A stretch of DNA of 14,763 nucleotides from Bacteroidota bacterium. GTDB lineage: Bacteria; Bacteroidota; Bacteroidia; Chitinophagales; Chitinophagaceae. Made by a program: the position numbers and the translations under genes. This document shows, in pieces, positions 1-8,019 of this stretch (position 1 is the first letter of the stretch; every line of letters starts with the position of its first letter). The notes under the pieces were generated by a model. That model had not been told where the DNA came from and did not search any database. It was given only the letters and a program-made list of their open reading frames with translations. The stretch spans positions 1-14,763 of the forward strand of contig JAEWAC010000181.1 of the NCBI GenBank assembly GCA_023391895.1, given 5' to 3'.

Positions 1-2
1 AT

Positions 3-47
3 AAAACATAAAAGCGCAACAAGGACTTTGTTGCGCTTTTATGTTTT
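3..47 (-). terminator. Strong hairpin terminator after the xylanase gene
   Basis: Arms 3-22 and 28-47 are perfectly complementary over 20 bp around a 5-base loop (GGACT). The stem centre is GC-rich (GCGC) and the ends are A/T runs, so it can act in either direction. It begins 20 bases past the stop codon of the GH10 gene, where an intrinsic terminator of the xylan operon would be expected. Confidence 0.85.
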
Positions 48-67
48 TATTCAATAACTTTTACTTT

Positions 68-1207
68 TTAAAACTGCACCACTTCCCAGTACGCTTTTTT
101 AGGCTTCAGGTTTTGATCAAACAGCAAGGGGTAATTTTTTCTGCCACGCACCGGGTAATTGTCCAGCCAGCTGTACCGGTCCGAAACATTCCAGAAAGTA
201 ACGCCGGTAATCACCTCTTTATAATCCCGGAAAACTTTGAACACCATTTTATATTTTTCCAGTTGCTTTTGTTCCATTTCAGGGGTAAAAGCATCCGGTT
301 CGTCCGGCCGTTTTGCCCGCCGGTCTTTCTCCCAGGGGTGTACCGATACGTCAAGTTCCGTGATCTGCACTTTCAGGCCCAGCGAAGCATAGCGTTCTAT
401 GGCATCCCGCAGTTCTTTTTCAGTGGGTTCAAAAAGCGACCAGTGTCCTTGCAGCCCTACGCCATGAACGGGCACTTTGGCATCCACTAGTTGCTTTAAT
501 AGTTTATAAATGCGTTCTCTTTTCTCTGGTCTTTCTGCGTTATAATCGTTGTAAAACAATTGTGCCTCCGGGTCAGCCGCATGGGCATATTCAAATGCTC
601 TCGCAATAAATGCATCACCGCAGATCTGGTACCACAGGCTGTTGCGCAGCAGGTTGGCGGGGTTGTCATCCACGGCTTCGTTGACCACATCCCATGCATA
701 GATCTTGCCTTTGTAGCGGCTGACGATGGTGGTGATATGGTGTTTTAAACGATTGAGCAAAACTTCCTTGCTCACCAGGTTGCCTTCCGCATCCGTAAAC
801 AGCCATTTGGGTGTTTGCTCGTGCCACAGCAAAACATGACCACGCATTTTTGTGCCATGGCGTTGGGCAAAAGCTACAATAGAATCGGCCGCCTGCCAGT
901 GGTAGCGGGCTTCTTCCGGATGAATGGGCCCCATCTTCATGGCATTTTCGGCCGTTATGCTGTTAAACTCCTGTACAATCAATTGCGCTTCATCGCCCTG
1001 CAGCGAACGGGGTGAAACGGCTACCCCTATAGGAAAATAATCTTTGTAACAATCCTTCAATCCTTTGGTGGTGGCGCCTGGTGCCGCAGCTTCAGATTTC
1101 TGCACCACCATGCCTCTTTTGCACTGACTCAAAAGCAGTACTGCAGACAATAGAAGTACAGGTGATATCCATGTGTTAAGAAACCTCATAGGCTGTGGTC
1201 GATTCAT
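68..1207 (-). CDS. Endo-1,4-beta-xylanase, glycoside hydrolase family 10, lipoprotein
   Basis: GH10 enzyme that hydrolyses internal beta-1,4 bonds of the xylan backbone with retention of configuration. The protein is 379 aa, a normal length for a single-domain GH10. Visible family motifs are ITAENAMK (about 84-91), GHVLLWHEQTP (about 123-133), WDVVNEAVD (172-180) with acid/base Glu177, and QITELDV (281-287) with nucleophile Glu284. The N-terminus is a hydrophobic leader ending LLLSQC, so Cys29 is the likely lipid anchor. No acidic residues follow Cys29, so the usual Bacteroidota surface-export signal is not obvious and periplasmic-side anchoring is possible. No carbohydrate-binding module is present. 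It is the last gene of the GH67-SDR-GH10 series, 79 bp after the SDR stop. ATG at 1189 (MRFLNTW) is an alternative start; 1207 is kept because an A-rich leader (TTAAAAACAG) precedes it. Confidence 0.95.
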   Translation of the reverse strand: MNRPQPMRFLNTWISPVLLLSAVLLLSQCKRGMVVQKSEAAAPGATTKGLKDCYKDYFPIGVAVSPRSLQGDEAQLIVQEFNSITAENAMKMGPIHPEEARYHWQAADSIVAFAQRHGTKMRGHVLLWHEQTPKWLFTDAEGNLVSKEVLLNRLKHHITTIVSRYKGKIYAWDVVNEAVDDNPANLLRNSLWYQICGDAFIARAFEYAHAADPEAQLFYNDYNAERPEKRERIYKLLKQLVDAKVPVHGVGLQGHWSLFEPTEKELRDAIERYASLGLKVQITELDVSVHPWEKDRRAKRPDEPDAFTPEMEQKQLEKYKMVFKVFRDYKEVITGVTFWNVSDRYSWLDNYPVRGRKNYPLLFDQNLKPKKAYWEVVQF

Positions 1208-1286
1208 CTGTTTTTAAGTTATGCTTTAACTGAATAGGTGTAGAATGATATGGGTTTTTAGATGGCTGAGCGTGCAGCCAACTTCT

Positions 1287-2039
1287 TCAAAACCCTATAG
1301 AATTACCGCCATCTACCGGCAGTATCACACCGGTAATATAACGGGCTGCATCGGATGCGAGGAACAAAGCCGCCTCACCAATATCAGTCGGCTCACCCAG
1401 CTTACCCATAGGCGTGCGTGATAAAACTTTCTGCTTGCGTTCCGGGTCGTTATTCAATGCTTTTGCGGACATGTCGGTGGCAATAAACCCGGGTGCAATA
1501 CAGTTTACCCGGATGCCCAGCGGTGACAGCTCTGTAGCCATGGCCCGCGTCATGCCTTCTATGGCCGATTTGGATGCGGTGTAGGCAATGACTTTGGGCA
1601 GGCCGTATTGCGATGCCATAGAGCTGATGTTAATAATGCTGCCGCCGCCATTTTGTATCATCGTTTTTACCACTTCCCGCGAAAGTGCAAAAACGGAATT
1701 CACGTTGGTAAGCATGATCTTTTGAAACTCCTCATCAGTGACTTCCGTAAATTCCTTTTTGAGATTGATGCCGGCATTATTTACCAGAATATCAATTGTG
1801 CCAAATTCATCAATAATCTTTGTTACCAATTGAGGAATGGAGGACAACGTATCCAAATCAGCACAAACCGGCCTGCAGTTTTCGCCCAGTTTTTCCTTTG
1901 CATGTTGAAGCTTTTGCTGGTCCCTGCCAACAATAACAGTAGTGAAGCCTTGTTGTACAAACCTTGCTGCTATGGCCAGTCCAATACCGGTTCCGCCGCC
2001 GGTTACAAGGGCTACTTTATTTTGTTGTTGATTGTGCAT
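1287..2039 (-). CDS. SDR-family NAD(P)-dependent oxidoreductase (FabG/KduD/gluconate 5-dehydrogenase-like)
   Basis: Classical short-chain dehydrogenase of 250 aa from the chosen ATG at 2039. The Rossmann glycine motif TGGGTGIG is at 13-20, the NNAG motif at about 87-90, catalytic Asn112, Ser140 and the YTASK motif with Tyr153 and Lys157, and the C-terminus PVDGGNSIGF is typical of the family. An upstream ATG at 2102 keeps the frame open, but its extra 21 residues overlap the GH67 stop and do not look like SDR sequence, so the start that places the first strand at residue 8 is preferred. It sits 46 bp after the GH67 gene and before the xylanase, which suggests a role in sugar-acid metabolism, for example a keto-sugar-acid or fructuronate reductase. 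The substrate cannot be read from sequence; gluconate 5-dehydrogenase, KduD-like and generic FabG-like assignments remain open. Confidence 0.9.
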   Translation of the reverse strand: MHNQQQNKVALVTGGGTGIGLAIAARFVQQGFTTVIVGRDQQKLQHAKEKLGENCRPVCADLDTLSSIPQLVTKIIDEFGTIDILVNNAGINLKKEFTEVTDEEFQKIMLTNVNSVFALSREVVKTMIQNGGGSIINISSMASQYGLPKVIAYTASKSAIEGMTRAMATELSPLGIRVNCIAPGFIATDMSAKALNNDPERKQKVLSRTPMGKLGEPTDIGEAALFLASDAARYITGVILPVDGGNSIGF

Positions 2040-2085
2040 GTGAATGAAAAAAGTATGGGTTTTTAAAAGGTTTTTGTTGTTTGCA

Positions 2086-4233
2086 TCAGATGCCCGGTGC
2101 ATAAGGAAAGCTTAGCTTTTTGTAATAGTCCAAAGTATGCCGGGGTTGCTCGTACTGTGCCGGTATCGGCATACGGGAAAACGTTTGAAAATAAGAAAGA
2201 CAGGCATCCCGCCACCATACGGCTTCTTGTTCCTGTATGGTCAGCAGCATTTGCACCTGTTCAAATCTTTCTTCATCTATATGGGGTTTTAAACGATTCC
2301 AGGTTTGTTGCATCCAGCGTACCGTATCCACACCGGCATTGTAGCGAAAGCACAATTCTTCCCACAGGGTTCTGCCCGATGGCATGCGGTAATGCCATGA
2401 TACCCGGTGAAACCAAAGCAGGTAAGATTCGTGACAGGTATCAGCATCCTGAAACTGCTTTTGTACTTCGGGTGCATACTGGGCTAATGCATGGCTGCCG
2501 GTGCGGGTTCTGTCAAAGCCGATACCGGCGGTGTCGGCCCTATGAAAGTAAACCGGGTTCCAATCGGCACGAGGGGCTTTGTCGTACCAGGGTGCCGGGC
2601 CGTAATGATGATTATAACCCATAATGTGGTGCAGCCCCAAAGGTGTCATATAGTTGACCACCGCCTCATGCGAGGACAGCATCATTTGTTTTATAGCGGT
2701 TACCGCTGCCGGTTGGTTGGTGAAGGTTTGCCTTATCCATTCGTCTGCTATTTGTGCTGGCGTTAACTGGTGGTTCCACGCCAGCCGGCCAAAGCCATAC
2801 CAGTTGGCTTGTGCAAAAGGGTGTCCGGTCCAGTTGCGGTCATTGCCGATATTGGCTACGCCGGCCATGCCGGTTAGCGGGTGGTTCTCCAAAGTACCAT
2901 CAATCACTCGATCAACCGTTGATCCTTTGCCTTTGGTGTAGGTGTCTGCCTGCAACACTTCCCCAAACAACAAGGGCAGGTACACCAAATGCGTGGCATA
3001 GCCCAGGTATTCCTGGGTCAGTTGAAACTCCATCATCAGCGGTGTTTGCGGCATGGCGCCAAAGAGCGGATGAAAAGGTTCCCGCGGCTGAAAATCGATA
3101 GGGCCGTTTTTTACCTGCACCAGAACGTTTTTACTGAACTGGCCATCAAATGGCTGAAACTCGTTATAGGCTTGCTTAAATCGATCTTCCGGCGTTGCAT
3201 GGCTATACACAAAGGCCCGCCACATGACTATACCGCCATAAGGCGCTACGGCATCGGCCAGCATATTGGCGCCGTCGGTATGGGTGCGGCCGTAATTTTG
3301 TGGACCGGGTTGCCCTTCTGAATTGGCTTTTACCAGAAAGCCGCCAAAGTCCGGAATGTACTGGTAAATTTCTTTTGCTTTCTGTTGCCACCATTGCTGC
3401 ACCTGTAGCTCCAGCGGATCGGCTGTTTTTAAGCCACCTATTTCAACCGGCGCACTAAAGCGGGCGGTGAGATACACCTTGATCCCGTAAGGGCGAAACA
3501 CCTGTGCCAGTGCCGCTACTTTAGCCAGGTAATCTGGTGTTAGGATGTGGGCATTGGCATTGACATTGGTCAGTACGGCGCCATTGATGCCGATAGACGC
3601 ATTAGCCCTTGCATAATCTTTATACCGCCGATCCAGATAGCCGGGCAGCTTATGCCAGTCCCAGATGGAAAAGCCAGCATAACCCCGCTCCACCGTTCGA
3701 TCCAGATTATCCCAGTGGTTCAGTATGCGGTTTTGAATCCTGGGAGCACTGGTTATAGAAAGCTGCTGCATATCCTGCTCCGTTTGCAGCAGGCGCAGCA
3801 AGTGAAACACGCCGTACAAAACACCCACATCGGTGTTAGCACCAATCAGCAATATAGTTTTGTCCCTGTTTTTGATTGTTTTAATAACAAAGCCTTCCTG
3901 GCCAATAGTGTTTAGATCATTTGCCGGTATGGCCTTTTGAATGAAGGGAGATTGTGCTGCGGTGCCAGCTACAATGCTACCTTGGGTTAAGTTTTTTTGA
4001 ATGGCTGTTTTTTTACCCAGCAATCCTTCCAGCCCTTGCACCAGTTCTTCTTTGGCTGCTGTTAAAGTAGGAGAGGTGCCTGGCAAATAAATACCAGTAA
4101 TCAACTGTTGGTATTGTTGCAAACGTTTTCCATTCTTTATCTTATCATACCGTAGCCAGAGACGATAACCATCTTCTGCATGTACATAATCCACAACTAA
4201 AAAGCAGACCAGTGCAAGAAAGAGTTTTTTCAT
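2086..4233 (-). CDS. Alpha-glucuronidase, glycoside hydrolase family 67
   Basis: GH67 enzymes remove (4-O-methyl-)D-glucuronic acid from the non-reducing end of aldouronic acids made by xylanases. The 715-aa length matches the family. A Sec signal peptide (MKKLFLALVCFLVVDYVHA) suggests a periplasmic enzyme. Landmarks: an N-terminal alpha/beta domain to about 150, then NHWDNLDRTVERGYAG (172-187), a (beta/alpha)8 barrel, and a C-terminal helical domain from about 480. ANSEGQPGP places general acid Glu306. KNGPIDFQ gives Asp380 and TQEY gives Glu408, the same 28-residue spacing as the two catalytic carboxylates known from Cellvibrio and Geobacillus GH67 enzymes, so all catalytic residues are present. 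It is the first gene of the minus-strand xylan operon and is divergent from uxuA. A 20-base word shared with the xylanase gene and the DoxX leader lies inside it at 2279-2298. Confidence 0.97.
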   Translation of the reverse strand: MKKLFLALVCFLVVDYVHAEDGYRLWLRYDKIKNGKRLQQYQQLITGIYLPGTSPTLTAAKEELVQGLEGLLGKKTAIQKNLTQGSIVAGTAAQSPFIQKAIPANDLNTIGQEGFVIKTIKNRDKTILLIGANTDVGVLYGVFHLLRLLQTEQDMQQLSITSAPRIQNRILNHWDNLDRTVERGYAGFSIWDWHKLPGYLDRRYKDYARANASIGINGAVLTNVNANAHILTPDYLAKVAALAQVFRPYGIKVYLTARFSAPVEIGGLKTADPLELQVQQWWQQKAKEIYQYIPDFGGFLVKANSEGQPGPQNYGRTHTDGANMLADAVAPYGGIVMWRAFVYSHATPEDRFKQAYNEFQPFDGQFSKNVLVQVKNGPIDFQPREPFHPLFGAMPQTPLMMEFQLTQEYLGYATHLVYLPLLFGEVLQADTYTKGKGSTVDRVIDGTLENHPLTGMAGVANIGNDRNWTGHPFAQANWYGFGRLAWNHQLTPAQIADEWIRQTFTNQPAAVTAIKQMMLSSHEAVVNYMTPLGLHHIMGYNHHYGPAPWYDKAPRADWNPVYFHRADTAGIGFDRTRTGSHALAQYAPEVQKQFQDADTCHESYLLWFHRVSWHYRMPSGRTLWEELCFRYNAGVDTVRWMQQTWNRLKPHIDEERFEQVQMLLTIQEQEAVWWRDACLSYFQTFSRMPIPAQYEQPRHTLDYYKKLSFPYAPGI

Positions 4234-4599
4234 ATGGCGAATGGCTATAAAGTTTTTGAAGTGATGACTGCCGGAGCAAAAATGTTGGATCTATGTTTCC
4301 ATCAATCATGTAAGCTGCTTCATTGTGACAGGAAGCAAAACCTGGTATTCTAAAAATAAGAAATCTAAACTGTTGTATTTGTAAAAAAAATGATTTGTTT
4401 TAAGGATACGGCCATAATAATGCAGGCCGAAGGAGCGATAAATGATAACTATGAAACAGAAGTGGCACGTAGATGGACTGCCGGAAGAAAGCAGAGAAAA
4501 AAATGTTTAAATTGTCATCTGTTCATATGGGTTTTCGAAGAAATTGTTGGCTGGTAAAGTAAGGCACTCAAGTAACACAAAAGATAAAAACAATAACGT
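4234..4599. other. 366-bp divergent intergenic region between GH67 and uxuA
   Basis: This gap must hold the promoters of both the GH67 operon (minus) and uxuA (plus). A weak Bacteroidota-type promoter for GH67 is listed separately. No convincing TAnnTTTG box was found for uxuA. One copy of the polar ATGGGTTTT word lies at 4527-4535. An open frame 4390-4557 (plus, 55 codons) is present but has no recognisable family. No terminator or long repeat was seen. Confidence 0.6.
4277..4305 (-). promoter_or_regulatory. Possible Bacteroidota-type promoter for the GH67 operon
   Basis: On the minus strand TTG (4305-4303) is followed after 18 bases by CATTTTTG (4284-4277), which differs from the Bacteroidota -7 consensus TAnnTTTG at one position. 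The spacing is close to the usual 19 bases. Transcription would begin about 35 bases before the GH67 ATG. The match is weak enough to occur by chance. Confidence 0.3.
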
Positions 4600-5772
4600 A
4601 TGTTAATGGAACAAACTATGCGCAGGTATGGCCCTAACGACCCCGTAAGCTTGTGGGATATACGGCAGGCCGGCTGCACCGGCGTAGTAACAGCGCTGCA
4701 CCACGTACCGGTAGGCGAGGTATGGACGGTAGAAGAAATACAAAAGCGTAAAGCCGAAGTAGAAGCCGCCGGCATGACCTGGACAGTGATTGAAAGCCTG
4801 CCGGTGCATGAAGACATAAAAAAACAAATAGGCAACTACGAGAAATACATAGACAACTACAAACAAAGCCTGCGCAATGTGGCGGCCTGCAGCCTGCAGG
4901 TGGTGACGTACAACTTTATGCCCATCCTGGACTGGATGCGTACCGATATTTATTACGAAATGCCGGATAAAAGCAAGGCCCTGCGTTTTGAAAAAGCGGC
5001 CTTCATGGCCTTTGACCTTTTTTTGCTGAAGCGGCCCCATGCAGAACAGGACTACACACCGGCAGAAATAGAAAAAGCCCGCCAGCGCCTCAGCACCATG
5101 ACAGCCGAAGAAAAAGAAACCCTGTACCGCAATGCTTTAATGGGACTGCCCGGCAGCGAAGAACGCTTTACGGAAGCACAGATACTGGCGGCTTTAAAAA
5201 CCTATGAAGGCATTGATGCGCAAAAACTCAAACAGCACCTTTTTTATTTTCTGCAGCAGGTAGTGCCGGTGGCAGAAGAAGTGGGTTTGAAAATGGCCAT
5301 CCACCCCGATGATCCGCCTTATCCCATACTGGGATTGCCCCGCATTGTCAGCACCGAGCAGGATGCCAAAGAACTTTTGGCTGCGGCCCCTTCGCCTGCT
5401 AACGGGCTGTGCTTTTGCACGGGCTCTTACGGCGTGCGGGCCGACAATGATCTGGCTGGTATGGTGCGCCGTTTAGGTGATGCTATTCACTTTCTGCACC
5501 TGCGCAGCACCCGCAGCGATGCGGAAGGCAATTTTTTCGAAGCCGATCATTTAGATGGGGATGTAGACATGTATGCGGTGATCAAAGAAATTGTACTGCT
5601 GATGCGGCGAAGAGGTGTTTCCATACCCATGCGCCCGGATCATGGCCACCAGATGCTGGACGATTTGAAAAAACACACTTATCCCGGCTACAGTGCCATT
5701 GGCCGGCTGCGTGGTTTGGCAGAAATCCGTGGTTTGGAGTTGGGCATCAGCCGCAGCCTGGAGGATAAGTAA
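4600..5772 (+). CDS. uxuA: D-mannonate dehydratase
   Basis: UxuA converts D-mannonate to 2-keto-3-deoxy-D-gluconate in the glucuronate branch of the hexuronate pathway, in the cytoplasm. The 390-aa length agrees with E. coli UxuA, and the N-terminus MEQTMRRYGPNDPVSLWDIRQ aligns closely with it. Residues expected to bind the divalent metal are present in their motifs: His235 (AIHPDDPP), Cys273 (CFCTGS), His300 (HFLHLRS) and Asp347 (MRPDHG). Two ATGs are close together, at 4600 and 4606; the second corresponds to the E. coli start and is equally likely. There is no Shine-Dalgarno site, only an A-rich leader. Its position divergent from the alpha-glucuronidase fits use of the glucuronate released from xylan. 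It is followed by a bidirectional terminator and has no co-transcribed partner. Confidence 0.96.
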   Translation: MLMEQTMRRYGPNDPVSLWDIRQAGCTGVVTALHHVPVGEVWTVEEIQKRKAEVEAAGMTWTVIESLPVHEDIKKQIGNYEKYIDNYKQSLRNVAACSLQVVTYNFMPILDWMRTDIYYEMPDKSKALRFEKAAFMAFDLFLLKRPHAEQDYTPAEIEKARQRLSTMTAEEKETLYRNALMGLPGSEERFTEAQILAALKTYEGIDAQKLKQHLFYFLQQVVPVAEEVGLKMAIHPDDPPYPILGLPRIVSTEQDAKELLAAAPSPANGLCFCTGSYGVRADNDLAGMVRRLGDAIHFLHLRSTRSDAEGNFFEADHLDGDVDMYAVIKEIVLLMRRRGVSIPMRPDHGHQMLDDLKKHTYPGYSAIGRLRGLAEIRGLELGISRSLEDK

Positions 5773-5808
5773 TATGGGGTTTTGAAAGCGTTTGTCAGTG
5801 TAATGAAT

Positions 5809-5850
5809 AAAGCCTGTTCATGAATCAATGAGATGGAATGAACAGGCTTT
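5809..5850. terminator. Bidirectional terminator between uxuA and the Gfo/Idh/MocA gene
   Basis: Arms AAAGCCTGTTCAT (5809-5821) and ATGAACAGGCTTT (5838-5850) pair perfectly over 13 bp around a 16-base loop. It lies between two convergent genes and ends in short T runs on both strands, so it can serve both. Confidence 0.8.
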
Positions 5851-5881
5851 TACATGGTAAGTTTTTAGGTCATTCAAATAC

Positions 5882-7054
5882 CTATACCATCGGCCATTTG
5901 AAAGTAGACTTCAGTTGAATTCTTTTTCCGCTGTTGCCGGACTCCCGGGCGGCTTCAATAATTTCCAGTACGTGCAGGGCATGTTCGGCCATGATCAGGG
6001 GTTCTTTCCCGGTCAGCAGCGCTTCCGAAATCACCGTAGCGCCCTCCTGCCATACGTACGGGCCCGGGTCGGGTACAAAGCGTTGCGGTGCTTCATGGTC
6101 GTGGGTAGAAAGGTCTACGCCAAACGGCGCCCAGTCGTAGCCCACCAGGCCCATATTGCCCTGCGTGCCCCAGATGGTGATGGTGTGTTTTTCCTGTCCT
6201 TTGCCTTCGTGCCCGAAGGGATCAAAATAATTAAAGCCGCTCTGCACATGGGAGATAACACCATTGCCGTGATCCATCAGCACCATGGCATTGTCTTCGG
6301 CTTCTACTTTTATTTTTCCTTTATTGTCTACAGTGCGTTCCGGCGTTACAATACTGGTCATGGCCATTACGGACTTAGCCGGGCCCAGCAATCCGGTTAA
6401 GGTAGCCAGGTTGTATACGCCCAGGTCGGGCAGGCTGCCGCCGCCTTTTTCGTAAAAAAATGCAGACCAGCTGGGGCCGGTATGGCCGTAGTGGGCATGG
6501 GCGCTGGATACTTTGCCCAACTTGCCTTCCTGCAAGGTTTTGGACATAAAGGCAAACTGCGGACTGTTGACCACCGCCGGGGCACCCCAGATGCGCAGTT
6601 GTTTCTGCCGGGCCAGGTCCAGCAGCGCTTTGCCTTCTTTATAGGTATTGGCCATGGGTTTTTCGCTCCATACATGCCGGCCGGCTTGCAAAGCCTGTTT
6701 ATTCAAACGGCCATGTTCCTGCATATCGGTCAGGTTCACCAGCAGGTCAAACGGCGCGCCGGCCAGCATTTGATCAATATGCGGATAGTGATGGGGAATG
6801 TTGTATTGGGCCGCTCGCTTCACTGCCCGGTCGGGTATAATATCGCAGGTGCTCACCAGTTCTACAAAAGATGCTTTGGACAGGTGCGGCAGGTACTGCG
6901 TAGACACGCTGCCGCAGCCAATGACACTCACTTTCAATTTCTTGTGTGGTTGCGTCCGGGCAAAACCTTCGATTGACGATAACAGCATGGCGGCACCGGC
7001 CATGGCTGTTTGCTGCAGAAACTGTTGTCTGGAAATTTGTTTTTTCATTTGCAA
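5882..7054 (-). CDS. Gfo/Idh/MocA-family oxidoreductase with an N-terminal export-like leader
   Basis: Predicted NAD(P)-dependent sugar or polyol dehydrogenase of 390 aa. After a leader of about 32 residues comes the Rossmann fold with VSVIGCGSVS (42-51), then the family signature SEKPMA (130-135) containing the conserved Lys132. A C-terminal substrate domain includes a GGGSLPDLGVYNL segment that is common in secreted Bacteroidota members. The leader reads ISRQQFLQQTAMAGAAMLLSS, which has the layout of a Tat signal (S-R-x-F-L) but with Arg-Gln instead of Arg-Arg. Related periplasmic proteins normally carry the twin arginine because they export their cofactor bound. ATG at 7048 (MKKQIS) is an alternative start. 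It stands alone, convergent with uxuA and divergent from the acetyltransferase. The substrate is unknown; these enzymes often act on glycosides or sugar acids next to polysaccharide genes. Confidence 0.9.
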   Translation of the reverse strand: MQMKKQISRQQFLQQTAMAGAAMLLSSIEGFARTQPHKKLKVSVIGCGSVSTQYLPHLSKASFVELVSTCDIIPDRAVKRAAQYNIPHHYPHIDQMLAGAPFDLLVNLTDMQEHGRLNKQALQAGRHVWSEKPMANTYKEGKALLDLARQKQLRIWGAPAVVNSPQFAFMSKTLQEGKLGKVSSAHAHYGHTGPSWSAFFYEKGGGSLPDLGVYNLATLTGLLGPAKSVMAMTSIVTPERTVDNKGKIKVEAEDNAMVLMDHGNGVISHVQSGFNYFDPFGHEGKGQEKHTITIWGTQGNMGLVGYDWAPFGVDLSTHDHEAPQRFVPDPGPYVWQEGATVISEALLTGKEPLIMAEHALHVLEIIEAARESGNSGKRIQLKSTFKWPMV

Positions 7055-7321
7055 CTATTAAATCGGGCATCAAGATGCAAGAAATGCAAAAGGGGCTACA
7101 GGTGCTAGTTTACCGGGTTACATTACCTTGCTTTACATGCACATCCATTTTGCTTCTTTTATGCCGACCTGTTAACAAGCTTTATAGACTATGAATATAA
7201 CAAGGTTTTTATTCCTGACCGCCTGCAACTTTCCGCAGCACTGGCGGCTCCCTTGCTGAAAAACTAATTTTTGCTTTGGCCCCGGTGTTCTATTTTTATT
7301 CCGCCACATCAACCCAATCGT

Positions 7322-7819
7322 ATGGACTTTACACTTCGGCCATGGACTTTTGAAGACCTGGACAGTCTGGTGAAATATGCCAACAATTATGAGATCGCCA
7401 AAAACCTGATGGACCAGTTTCCGCATCCTTATACGGTGGAAGCCGGTAAAACATTTCTGAGTATTGTAACCAAGGCCCAGCCGCCTAATATACTGGCGAT
7501 AGAGGTGAATGGTGAAGCGGCAGGTGGCATTGGTATTCATCCGCAGGCCGACATACAGCGGAAAAATGCGGAACTCGGTTACTGGCTGGCAGAGCCCTAC
7601 TGGGGCAAAGGCATCATTACCAAAGCCATTCTTCAGATGGTGGACTATGGTTTTCAAAACTGGGATATCAACCGGATCTTTGCCCGGCCCTTTGGCTCCA
7701 ATCTGGCCTCTCAAAGAGTTCTGGAAAAAGCCGGCTTTTTGCTGGAAGCCCGGTTTGAAAAAACCTTGTTCAAGAATGGCTTGTGTCTAGATGAACTGAT
7801 ATATGCTATCCGGCGGTAA
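7322..7819 (+). CDS. GNAT-family N-acetyltransferase, RimJ/RimL type
   Basis: A 165-aa acetyltransferase expected to transfer acetyl from acetyl-CoA to an amine, either a protein N-terminus or a small molecule. It starts with the TLRPWTFEDLDSLVKYANN layout typical of the RimJ/RimL group. The acetyl-CoA pyrophosphate-binding motif is WGKGIIT (94-100), preceded by the strand AELGYWL, and the C-terminal signature N127-LASQRVLEKAGF is present. The frame is open from 7271, but the first 17 residues do not belong to the family, so ATG at 7322 is used. It is monocistronic, with a convergent gene downstream and no obvious terminator. Its substrate cannot be inferred from the context. Confidence 0.9.
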   Translation: MDFTLRPWTFEDLDSLVKYANNYEIAKNLMDQFPHPYTVEAGKTFLSIVTKAQPPNILAIEVNGEAAGGIGIHPQADIQRKNAELGYWLAEPYWGKGIITKAILQMVDYGFQNWDINRIFARPFGSNLASQRVLEKAGFLLEARFEKTLFKNGLCLDELIYAIRR

Positions 7820-8019
7820 GCAGGGTTGTCAATCAGAAATATTTTTACTGCATTCTGCCCGATCGGTTTGCTTTATCACCCTGTTTTCAGAAAGGTGCAA
7901 TGCTATTATTACAAAATAAGCAGCATGGGGTTTTGTACTCTTTAAAGCCGTTTGCATTTAGTAGCCCGAATTAAACATCATCCTATTCAGGCCTCATGCA
8001 TTTTATTAGAAGCTTGTTT

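Noticed and set aside
1287..1300. Plus-strand AAAACCCTATA as an opposite-orientation copy of the polar word
   Set aside because: It differs in the key ATAT part and encodes the conserved SIGF C-terminus of the SDR protein.
2040..2102. N-terminal extension of the SDR gene to an ATG at 2102
   Set aside because: The extra residues overlap the GH67 stop region, do not resemble SDR N-termini, and contain the polar intergenic word.
2097..3915. Several plus-strand open frames of 90-175 codons opposite the GH67 gene
   Set aside because: They are antisense shadows of a complete GH67 gene with all catalytic residues; their translations show no family motif.
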